This document shows, in pieces, positions 54,784 to 64,000 of a DNA stretch of 64,000 bases. The DNA is taken from contig NC_080698.1 in the NCBI RefSeq assembly GCF_030445035.2, positions 6,000,038-6,064,037 of the forward strand, read 5' to 3'. This DNA is from Dasypus novemcinctus (taxonomy: Eukaryota; Chordata; Mammalia; Cingulata; Dasypodidae). The first letter of the stretch is position 1, and every line of letters begins with the position of its first letter. The position numbers were made by a program, and so were the translations under genes. The notes beneath the pieces are model-generated. The model was given only the letters and a program-made list of their open reading frames with translations, made no database searches and was not told the origin of the DNA.

Positions 54784-56389
54784 AGAGATTTTTAAAAGCA
54801 CAAGTGGCATCAAAACATTCACAATGTCCTTGTGATCTATTCACTTTAATTTTTTAAAAAATTAAAAAACAACAACAACAAAACCATCCGCACTGTTCAA
54901 CTTGGTTTTATTTTTTCACCTGAACAACTTGGATCTCTTTCCCTTCCGCGTGTTCCCTCCTCTGTCTCGATGTTGCTCCGTGGGCCACTGCGTGGAAGCA
55001 CTACCACCAATGTAACAGTTCCCAGTTAACGAGGATGCCTTTTATTTTTGGTTTTAAACACTTCACCTAGTCATTATGGTTGTGTTATTAGCAAAAGACG
55101 TATACATCCGATCAAAACAAAACTGGGCCACTGGAAGGTGTGAGATGGAGAGCTGCGTGCGGCACCGCGCTCCCGGGCCGTTTCCTTCCTCGGCGGTGAC
55201 CTGTCCTGACAGTTCCTGGGTCCCCGGGCTCCTGGGGCGTCCCCCTCGGAGGCCCCCGTCTCTGCCCTCGTCCGCAGCCCCCGCGGCGCAGGCGGGGCCG
55301 GCCAGCGCGCCCATGCGCCCATCGCTCCCCGCCTTTCTGTTCTGCGAAGACAGTTCCGTCCTCCCTGGAGAGCAAGCGAGCCGCGCCCCGTCGTCTGTCG
55401 GCATTAGAAATGCCACGTTGTTTATTTTTCCTCAGTGAGAGCGATTTTAGTTTTCCTATCCCGCCCAGCCCGCCCTGGGCTTGGACCAGAGCCCCCCAGC
55501 TCTACAGTCGACCCAGGAGGAAGGGGCCGCGTGCCCTCGCCCTCGGCTTCTCCCTGTGCCCCGGTGTGGGCAGCACGTGGAGGGGCGCTCGTGCCCCCGG
55601 GTGCCCGGCTGAGGCCGCGTGGGGGCTGCTGAGCTGCCCTCCTCCAAAGTAGCCAGGGCGTGAGGAAGCCAGCACACAGGGTGCTTCCACGCGCCTAGGG
55701 GAGGACGGTCCCCGGGTTCCACCCTGCGAGGAGCGAGCGTTCTTCCCTCCCCCTTCTCCACCTCTGCTCAGGCTCACTGCACGTCCACGACTTCCGACTC
55801 TGTTCAGCTTTGCCAGGCCCTCAGGCCCCTGCAGCCTGGCCCAGAGCCCAGCCCAGGAAGGCACCCCGCTCTCGTCAGAGGTTTTATTCATGACCGCCAT
55901 ACTCTCCATTTTCAGGAGGAGGGAACAGGGGAGAGGAGCTAGAGGCCTGAGTGGCCCACTGTTCTTTAGTGAATGGTCCTGACGATGGCCCCGGGGTCTG
56001 GACCCAAGTTACAGTTCCTAATTCCAAGCTGGGAACTTCTCTGGGGGTCCCACGGGAAGGGCTGCTTTTACCCATAATATTTGGTACTATCTTTCTCTCT
56101 GTTGCATTTTCAAAATACTTCACGATTTTTTTCTTTCTCTAAATAATAAGCTAATTTATGTGAAAATTCCATGACTAAGAAATAGCCATTGTGAACACTG
56201 AAATTGGACGCTGAGGCTATGGAGAGCAAACCTTAAATCTAGAACTCAGTGTAGAAGGAGACACGCAGATGAGCGAGTGAAGGAGAATGTTCTGACAGTT
56301 TGTGGAAAGGTCCGTGGGTGCTCACTGGAAAGAGGCTGTGGTTCGAGGTGGGGAGACGGGGAGGTATTCATGGAAGATGAGCACATATT
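54784..56389. other. Unassigned; includes a CpG-rich patch
   Basis: 54830-54900 is A-rich (AACAACAACAACAAAACC). 55150-55640 is CpG-rich with overlapping frames on both strands and no recognisable protein. Elsewhere nothing is recognised. Confidence 0.4.
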
Positions 56390-56481
56390 TCTTTTTCTTT
56401 TTTTCAGGAGATACGGAGGATTGAACCCTGCACCTCGTACATGCGAAGTGGACACTCAACCACGGAGTTACACCTGCTCCT
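56390..56481 (-). mobile_element. Monomeric tRNA-Ala-type SINE, antisense
   Basis: One tRNA-Ala-like unit (GATTGAACCCTGCACC, ATGCGAAGTGG, CAACCACGGAGTTACACC) with a T-rich left end. It lacks the second unit and linker seen in the dimers. Confidence 0.75.
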
Positions 56482-56977
56482 TGTTTCTGTTGTACTTTCC
56501 GTGTGGGCAAGAAAGTCAAGGGCATTCTACTTCAGAGGAGAAGGAAGCAGTAGGAATCAGGGAGGACACAGTGGGGTGGGAAAAGTGCTTGCCCCTCTCA
56601 GTCAATTCCTTCTCTCATTTCAGATTTTCATTCTGGGGTATACCCCTTCTTCCTGAAGAACTTCTTTAGAACTTTCTTTAGTGAGGATTTGTTGCTGATA
56701 AGTTCTCTCAAAGTTTTCATTACCAGAGATATCTTTATCTCACTCATTCTAGAAATATAGTTTTGAAAGCTTTTCTTCCAATGCTTTGAAAACATAATAC
56801 CACTCTCTTGGCTTCCATGTTTGCTGCTGAGAGGGTGGATGTTGATCGAAATTTGTTCCTTTGTGGATAATCCATCTTTTCTTTCAGACATCTTTTAGAT
56901 TATCTCATTGTCTTTGATGTTCTATAGTGTCACTATGATATACCCAGGTATGGCCTTTATGTGATTTATCCTGTTTG

Positions 56978-57392
56978 GACATTTTTTTTTCCCCCACTCC
57001 CACTCCTCCCTGCCCTGCTATTTTTGCTGTCTGTGTCCATTTGCTGTGTAATCTTTTGTCTCTATATCTCTTTTTGTCTCCTTTTCTGTTTTCTCCTCTA
57101 GGATTCACTGGGATTCGATCCTGGGGACATTTGATGTGGAGAGAGGTTCCCTGTCACTTGTGCCACCTCAGTTCCTGGTTTCTGTTGCATCTAACTTTGA
57201 CTCTCTTTTTGTTGCATCATCATCTTGCTGCATGGCTCGCCGCGCGGGCACTGGCTCACTGTGTGGGCACTTGGCTCACCACATGGGCACTGACTCACTG
57301 TGTGGGCACGACTTTACCAGGAGGCCCCAGGCATTGAACCTGGGTCCTCCTGTGTGGTAGATGGAATCACTTGAGCCACATCCACTTCCTAG
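56978..57392 (-). mobile_element. Composite tRNA-related SINE, antisense
   Basis: Right end has GGCATTGAACCTGGGTCCTCC and GAGCCACATCCACTTCC, a tRNA-like head. A second tRNA-like unit lies internally (GATTCGATCCTGGGG, GTGCCACCTCAGTTCC). Between them is a (CACTGTGTGGGCACT)-like direct repeat (57246-57310). It is more diverged than the other long copies. Confidence 0.7.
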
Positions 57393-57980
57393 TTGGGGTT
57401 TTTTGGACTTTCTAAACATAGGGATTTCTATTTTTACCCAATTCTGCAGAATATGCAGCTATTATCTCTTTAAATATTGCTTTTACTCCCTCCCCCATTC
57501 TCTCTATTATCTATCTTAGAATGCTGATTAAATCTATGCCAGATTTCTCACTCCATTCTCTGTTTTTCTTAACTAGAGTTTTTCATATTTTTGCCTGAAC
57601 TGCATTATGTATAATTTCTTCAGATCGATATTTGAGTTCACTGATTCTCTCTTCATCTGTGTGTATTTTGCTTTTCAACTCTTAATAATATTTTAATTTT
57701 GTATTATTTTATTCTTTATTTCTAGAAGTTTTGTTTGGTTCTTTTGTAATATGTCTGCTCCTTTTAATAGTCTTTGCTTCTTATTCACTTCTAAATTCTC
57801 TCTGTTATTTACTTAATCATATTAAAATAATATTTAATATTTGATAATTCCAACATTTAATCCTTTTAAAACTCTATTTTTCTGCCAACTCTCACCTCTC
57901 TCTTGGTGGTTAGCTTATTTGGATATTTTCTGATTACATATTGTGAGCTTATATATGATGGGACTTTCCCTGAAGGAGTT

Positions 57981-58069
57981 GTTTTTTTTTCTGGTTGTTT
58001 TTTTGTGTTTTTGTTTTTGTTTTTTTCATTTTAAAAACAATGTATTGAAGTATATCATTCATACATGAA
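57981..58069 (-). mobile_element. Minimal (~90 bp) retroposed tail with 12-base target duplication
   Basis: T-rich sequence (poly-A on the minus strand) followed by CATTTTAAAAACAATGTATTG, probably the last bases of an L1-type element. CCTGAAGGAGTT is at 57969-57980 and again at 58070-58081, so this is a complete and extremely 5'-truncated insertion. Confidence 0.85.
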
Positions 58070-59993
58070 CCTGAAGGAGTTTTTTTATAAGGTCTAGGTT
58101 GAAAGTACATGTTTACCTGTGTTAGAAGCTTTGGGTTCTCCAGACATGGATCCACTCTGAATTTAAAATTCTCAAGTTAGGGTTTTTTGGTATTTAATGT
58201 ACATTCAGGCCTCAAATCTATATGAGGGATGACTAGTAACCTTGAAATCTCAGAGGAAGCTTTATTGTATCTTTCTCCTCCACCAGAATTGAGATGCTTG
58301 CAGTCAGCCTCTGCTGGTCAGGATTTCTTCTCCTTCACTCTTTTTTCAGGGCGTATCCCTTTCTAAGTCCTGGATTTATGCAAAGTTTTGCCACTCTGAC
58401 TTACATTACTGCCCAAGTCTAAGGCCTGGTCCCCTGTCCCATCCCTAACGCATGTCCCAAGACCGCGACATGCTTCTCTGGAAGGGACGTCCAGGCCACT
58501 CTTCTCTGAAGATGATCTCAGCTTGTGAAGTTCCTTTTGGTGCTTGTCTTCAAAGGCTGGTGTTCCTGCTGCTTTTATGAATCACAGGTAGCTCTCTTGC
58601 TTTCTCGCAGACTATTTCTTTGCTCTAAGGGGTGTTTATATATGTGAATGTGTGTGCGCATGCATATTTAGCATGTTAAGGTATTTCTTAGAAGATTTCA
58701 GCATGTTCAGATAGTTGGCTTTTCTTACTCGGGCATTATAATTTTCTCTATTTTGACTTATCTTTGCACAAAATATTTATTATCTTCTCTCTAATTGCGT
58801 TAATACCTTCTTATTTTTCCTTTGCATTACTATGATGATTAGAAGTTCTTTTATGATAGCAATCTGGTTTTGAACCTTCTATTTTCTGTTTCTTACTGCT
58901 TCTAGTATTTTTTAATTCTTTATTGGTATTGTTTTGGCCCTCAGTTTGCCTTCTTAGTCTGAAAGAGCTATATAATTTCCGCATGTTGATGTATCCCTTC
59001 ACCTTTCAGTTCTTGTGTCATTGAATTCATGGTCTCGTTAGAAGAACCTTTCATGAGGAATTTCTTGTTCTTTGAGTTGTGTTTTCTTTCAGTGTATGAT
59101 CTTCACCTGACATTTGTGTGCTTAGCTCTTTTCCTCCTTGTAGTACGTGTTCACATTTACCGTGCTATTCCTGTTGATTTGGTCACGTTGAACATGGACA
59201 GCCATTTGCACACACTCTATAATCTGTGAACATTTTTCTACAAGTATTTCTTGTTGTATGCACTTTTCTGTGACCTCAGAGCCTGGAGCAGGGGAGGTTT
59301 GTTCTCCTAATTCATGATTGAGTCCTGAAGCTCTTACTTGTATCTGAGAAATTATCTCCCCAGTTTTACCTTTCTCTTCTCAGTGGCTATTGCCACTACT
59401 CTTTCACCCCCACCCACCCAAATAGAAGAAGGAAAAGAAATGTCACTTCCCTCCTTTTGGGGTTATGAGTAGAATTCTCAGGATTCTCTTGACTCATCAG
59501 AGCCATGTGTGGGAGACATGCTGTACTTCATCATCTGTGTTCTGTTTCTCCCTTTGTCTTGAGTTTTTATATAATTAGATTGTGCCCTTGTTTGGCTGCT
59601 ACTGGTAACTTTTGCTGGTTTGTTTATTTGGTCAGTTTCACTGTTTTTGCGATTTCCTTAGGACTTAAGGGAGAAAGCTTCTGTGATCCTCTTTCACTTT
59701 GCCAAGTCAACCTAGATTCATCTGCTTTTGATTTTTCAGAATTTTCCTTGCTATGGGTTCTTGCTTTGTAGAGCTTTTGGAATTTCATCTCTTAAACACA
59801 CATATGCACAGACATACACATATATTGATCTTACTTTTCAGTGAGACCTTAAGGGAAGTGGAGAAGTACGCACATGTTCTGGTCTCCAACTTGTACGCAA
59901 AGACCCTTTGGTTTTTCTTGAGGGCTGAAATGTTAAAGGACCTGGGAGAAACAGCTCAGTGCTTTAGTCAAAATTATTACTGAAGACACTGTC

Positions 59994-60122
59994 TGTAGCA
60001 GTTTGATATGGTTATGAATTCCAAAAATAGATATTGGATTATGTTTGTAATCGGATCTGAACCTTGGCCTGATTGAGTTATGATTAGGACTTTATTTTTT
60101 ATTTTTTATTTTTTTTAAAGAT

Positions 60123-60157
<35 letters not shown>

Positions 60158-61016
60158 TTTCTCTCCCCTCCCCCCCTCCCACCCCAGTTGTCTGTTCTCT
60201 GTGTCTATTTGCTGCGTCTTCTTTGTCCGCTTCTGTTTGTTGTCAGCGGCATGGGAATCTGTGTTTCTTTTTGTTGTTGTTGTGTCATCTTGTTGTGTCA
60301 GCTCTCCGTGTGTGCGGCACCATTCCTGGGCAGGCTGCACTTTCTTTCACGCTGGGCGGCTCTCCTTACGGGGCGCACTCCTTGCACGTGGGGCTCCCCT
60401 ATGTGGGGGACACCCCTGTGTCGCAGGGCACTCCTTGAGTGCATCAGCACTGTGCATGGGCCAGCTCCATATGGGTCAAGGAGGCCTGGAGTTTGAACCA
60501 CGGACCTCCCATGTGGTAGATGGATGCCCTAACCACTGGGCCAAGTCCACCGCCTGATTAGGACTTCAATTGGGCCACATCATTAGGGCATTGGCAAAGG
60601 ACAGAGTTGAGGGTTAAAAGGCATGGCAAAGGACAGAGTTGAGGGTTCTTAATGTTTGAGTTTTAATGTTGGAGTTTGATGCTGAAACTGGAGCCCCGGG
60701 GAAAGAGACAGAGCCATTCACCAGATAGTCTACAGTGGACCTTGTGGAGAGAGGCAAAGCCTAGAGAGCCTCATAGTCTACAGCTGAGCTTGTGGAGGGA
60801 ACAGAGGCACTGAACCCAGAGGAACCCAGGAAGCCTGAACCCTGGCAGACGTCGGCAGCCATCTTGCTCCAACACGTGAAAATAGACTTTGGTGAGGGAA
60901 GTAACTTATGCTTAATGGCCTAGTATCTGTAAGCTCCTACTCCAAATAAATACCCTTTATAAAAACCAACCAATTTCTGGTATTTTGCATCAGCACCCCT
61001 TTGGCTGACTAGTGCA
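59994..61016 (+). mobile_element. Solo LTR, same family (copy 5), with 5-base target duplication and a nested SINE
   Basis: Starts TGTAGCAGTTTGATATGG and ends GGCTGACTAGTGCA. CTGTC at 59989-59993 and 61017-61021 is a perfect 5-base target duplication, the length made by ERVL/MaLR-type integration. Removing the nested SINE leaves about 550 bases, matching copy 1. Its E-box position reads CACGTGAAAATAGAC near 60875. Confidence 0.9.
60094..60554 (-). mobile_element. Long DAS-type SINE nested in LTR copy 5, antisense
   Basis: The left end has a T-rich tail and about eleven TTTA units (60121-60161). The tRNA-like head ends at the right (CTGGGCCAAGTCCACCGCC). TGATTAGGACTTT (60081-60093) and TGATTAGGACTTC (60555-60567) are the target duplication within LTR sequence. 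Confidence 0.92.
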
Positions 61017-61021
61017 CTGTC

Positions 61022-61640
61022 CATTCTGATATTCAGTGTCCTTATGTGGATACTCTCAGAACGAATTCCTCTCTGGACTAAGAGAGCTTGCCTACTCCTG
61101 TCTTTTCTATTATTAGTCAAGTAGGCACAATGTGATCTATGTTTCCCCCTTTCTTTGGTTGCCAGGAAATTCAAACTTGAGTTTTATTTTCTCTGCAGCA
61201 GCTTCTTGTGTTCCAGGTTTTCTGGCATCATTTATTCCTTGACACCCTTTGTTACTAGGATTCTATCTTTTATGCTTTTTTTTTTTAATTTGGGGGGAGA
61301 TAATTATCATTTGCTACCACAAATCCATTTTTAAAAATCGTGTTATATAGAGAATAGATTTCCCCTTTCAAGTTATCATATCTCTCACAGTACCATACAC
61401 AACATGTCCTCAACATCTATTGAATGAGCTAGCACATGGTAAGCAAGGGGATAAAATACTCTGTTATGTGGGTGCTTGCAGTTCTTTCTTTATTAATAAT
61501 GCCTAATCTTAATCTTGAGGAAAGCAAGATCTTAATAAAAAACTTCTGGAATGAGAAATTGAGAACAGGTTTGAGTCTTCTCTTTGCAAGAGCAAACTGA
61601 GCTAATTGTGATTGAGTCACCTCTCCAAGCTGGATCTCAG
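61022..61640. other. Unassigned AT-rich sequence
   Basis: No gene or clear repeat recognised. A T-run lies near 61278-61288. Confidence 0.35.
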
Positions 61641-61649
61641 TTTCCCTGT

Positions 61650-61770
61650 CTATATTTCATTCATTCAATCATTTACTCATTCAGCCAACATCTCCTGAAC
61701 ACCTACTCCATCCCGTACACCAAACTGGGCCCTGGATATGCAGTCCTCGCCTTGGCCCCCAAAGAGTCCA
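61650..61770 (+). mobile_element. MIR/L2-like fragment
   Basis: CATTCATTCAATCATTTACTC and CTCCTGAACACCTACTCCATCCC with ACTGGGCCCTGG match the start of this repeat type. Confidence 0.6.
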
Positions 61771-63330
61771 GGTTGTCAGTTGTTGAAGTGAGTGCTAAGT
61801 TGTAAGCCTCTGTAATTATGTAGTGGCCTTAGTGTATGCCGCTGGCTGAGTGCAATGCCACAGATGAAGGAGTCTTTGTCTTCTTACCCTTAGGAAGACT
61901 TGCTCTTACAGGGCCCATGTTTTGATGATAAACGCCTAGGGCAGGGGAGCCTAAAGGATGAAACACCATCCTGCCCTTGGGGAGGAATGGGAAGTTGCCA
62001 TTCTTTTGCAAATTATCAAGATTTGGGTTTTTCTTTTTACCCCCAAACTGAGGAGGACTGAGGAGGACAGATAGACTTCTAGTAAAAAAAAAACAAAAAA
62101 AAAAAAACAAGGAATTTTCAGAGGTTGTGTAGTGGACAAGAAAAAGAAGAGGCGAGGTGAGGAAATGGCTGGCAAGGGAGAGAAACTCTGAGGAGAAAAA
62201 ACAAAGTTGTCTGATTGGGAATTTTATTAATTTCTCAAATGAATTATCCAAAAAAACCACTCTGTCCTTCTCCCCCGCCCCCCAGTGAAATCCTTGGGAG
62301 ACTATTCAATGCTCTTTAATACATAGTAGGGTTTAATATATTAAGGAAACACAAAAAAACCCACATAAGTTGTGAGTTGGGGGAGGGGGTGCCCAGACCA
62401 CCCACAGACAGCCAGTCATGTCCAGGAAAGGACAAGTGTAGCCCCAAGTCCTGGGGACACCTGAGATGAGGACCCTGCCAAGTATTGCTTCCTTCCCTCT
62501 GTCGACCACCATCCTCCCCAACCCACCAGGAGAACCCATTGAGCAAACAAAGCTAAGTTTGTTAGACTTACTGCAGGAAAGGAGAGCACGATCTAGCACC
62601 ATGGGGAAATTGGGAAGGGCATGCATACGCATGGGGTGGTGATTTTAAGGTGGCCTTGCCAGGCAGTTAACTGGTTGGAGTTGGGCAGAGTTTATGACAT
62701 GATAGCTTTGGATCGGTGGGCACAGCAAGGCAAGGGATTTGAAGTCTTTAGCCTTTACAAACAAGATATTTCAGTTGTTCACGAGCACGTCTTCCAGGAA
62801 CAACTGTTTCTTGGGAGCAAGGAGCTGAGTTATTTTTGCCTAGTCCCAGAATTGCTTAACACAAGAGCAGGAAACTATATTGTTTTCCATTCTCTTCTCT
62901 CTGGGCTCCACTCTGGTGTTCTTTTTTTCTGCCTTAGAAAGAGTGCCCGCGCCTGGTCCTGACTGGGGGGCAACAACTGGGCCTCTACCCCAGGGACCCA
63001 ACCATGTCCCCCACTGTCCTCCCGCCCCCCCCACACACACACTGCTGTTTGGGAACAGCCACGTAGAAGAAACACATGTTTTGGCTTGAGTTGCCCATTT
63101 ACTTTGGGAGGCTCTGCAGCTGTTAGCTGGCCCGGGCTTTTGCTTACTCTCATGAGAATGGTTTCCTGTGAACTAAGGCAATGGTCTTAGGGAAGTCACT
63201 GCACTTCTTTACTGCTCATTGGCTAATGTCCAGTCCAGGAGTCAGGTTTATCAGGACTTCTCAAAGAGAGAAATGTCACAGATTCAGCAGCGCTGGTGGT
63301 GGAGGACATTTTGCTGGGGAGAGGGGCCTT
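61771..63330. other. Unique sequence with A-rich run
   Basis: An A-run broken by Cs lies at 62082-62110, and a C-rich stretch at 62267-62284. No gene recognised. Confidence 0.4.
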
Positions 63331-63334
63331 AAGC

Positions 63335-63500
63335 TTTCCTTGGACAAATCTTTCCAAACCTCTGTTTCCTCATATGTAAAATGGGTTGATAATAACATAC
63401 CCTCCTCAAGGGGTCATTATGAGGGTCAAATAGGGAATCCTTATTTAATCTTATTTACTGAAGTAAAGCAGTTAGCTTAAGGCCTAGAAGGTAGTAATGC
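63335..63500 (+). mobile_element. MIR element
   Basis: CAAACCTCTGTTTCCTCATATG, GTAAAATGGGTTGATAATAAC and GGTCATTATGAGGGTCAAAT are MIR landmarks. Confidence 0.85.
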
Positions 63501-63574
63501 CATCATTATTTTCAGAAGAGTCCCTGTCCCCCAGATTTTAATAACCACCGAAATAGGAGATCTCTGGTCTGGAT

Positions 63575-63995
63575 TTTTATTGCTGCTAACACACCATTTT
63601 AAAACCTAGTGGCTAAAACAACGATCATTGCTCAGTAGCCCGTGGGTTGCCCTGGGCTCCCGCGGTTCCTACCTGGGCTCTCACACAGTTGCCATCAGAT
63701 GTTGTCTGGGGCAGGAGTCGTGGCCAGGTGCCGCCGGGCTGGCCAGCCAAGATGGCGCACTCTCGAGGCTGGCGGTTGATTCCGGCTGTTGGCTGGGCGC
63801 TCAGCTGGGCCTGTCGAATGGAGTGCCCATAAGGGCTTTTCCGTGTGGGCTGGACTTCTCATAGCATGGTAGCTGGGCTCCAGGGCCCAGGCATGGAAGC
63901 TTCCAGACTTCTTACAGTCTAAGGGGATGAGTACTGTGAGCTGAGAGGCTCATTGGTGGGGGCAGGGAAGTTTCTGGAGACCAGCTACAGTATTT
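63575..63995 (-). mobile_element. Old mammalian repeat, inverse copy
   Basis: TTATTGCTGCTAACACACC, AAACCTAGTGGCTAAAACAACG and GGTTGATTCCGGCTGTTGGCTGG match the family at 44776. It runs towards the window end. Confidence 0.6.
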
Positions 63996-64000
63996 CTAAG

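Larger units (their letters stand above)
56630..59990 (-). mobile_element. Ancient antisense LINE (L1/HAL1-like), interrupted
   Basis: Text such as TTTGTTGCTGATAAGTTCTC, GAAAACATAATACCACTCTC, TCTCATTGTCTTTGATGTTC, CAGCTATTATCTCTTTAAATATTGC and CGATATTTGAGTTCACTGATTCTCTC follows the antisense of an old L1/HAL1 element. It is interrupted by a SINE (56978-57392) and a short tail insert (57981-58069). The portion beyond about 59000 is less certain. Confidence 0.65.

Noticed and set aside
59505-59771. Hydrophobic 88-codon frame resembling a membrane protein
   Set aside because: It lies in T-rich antisense LINE sequence. T-rich DNA gives Phe/Leu-rich chance frames.
1-64000. CRISPR arrays, prokaryotic operons, toxin-antitoxin or phage-defence systems
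   Set aside because: The whole window has vertebrate features (MIR, L2, L1, SINE, CpG island), and no regularly spaced short repeats with unique spacers were seen.

Overview
This is a mammalian nuclear genomic window, almost certainly from a xenarthran and most likely an armadillo (Dasypus). The evidence is about eight copies of a ~400 bp tRNA-headed SINE, plus short tRNA-Ala-like SINE monomers and dimers. These match what I know of the armadillo DAS-SINE families. Several L1 3' ends also appear to be lineage specific. Nothing here is prokaryotic: no operons, CRISPR, rRNA or intact tRNA genes.

Only one protein-coding gene is supported. It is a single-exon gene on the minus strand at 16304-17134, recognised as TMEM158 (RIS1/BBP, Ras-induced senescence protein 1), embedded in a CpG island of about 1.7 kb (16040-17720). 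The rest of the window looks like intergenic and repeat DNA on both sides of TMEM158. This fits the sparse surroundings of the gene in human 3p21.31, between CDCP1 and LARS2 (from memory). I could not recognise any exon of a neighbouring gene.

Layout: 1-2400 is old L1 and other ancient repeats. 2410-5990 is GC-rich unique DNA with a strongly G-rich minisatellite at 2937-3556. 5998-12240 alternates SINE, MIR, antisense L1, a hAT-like element and an LTR. 12240-18800 is TMEM158 with its flanks. 18800-25770 carries MIR, L2, SINEs and an LTR. 25770-30935 is mostly unique DNA with candidate regulatory sequence. 30936-34760 has a SINE, two tandem L1 3' ends, an LTR and a TG-rich array. 34760-37630 is unique. 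37630-45590 is a nested repeat zone. 45590-56390 is mixed unique and old repeat DNA. 56390-61021 is dominated by an ancient antisense LINE and a SINE-in-LTR nest. 61022-64000 is mostly unique with MIR and an older repeat.

Transposon history is the most informative content. Several insertions have target-site duplications readable by eye: SINEs at 5998, 21873, 41435, 41806, 45268 and 60094; an LTR at 59994; and a ~90 bp tail at 57981. No new biological system could be supported. The points most worth checking are the TMEM158 low-complexity changes, the G-rich minisatellite with a ~107 bp higher-order unit, the inverted SINE pair at 41435-42190, the dimeric tRNA-Ala SINE, a repeated LTR carrying a CACGTG box, and several transposon-free stretches that look like conserved enhancers.
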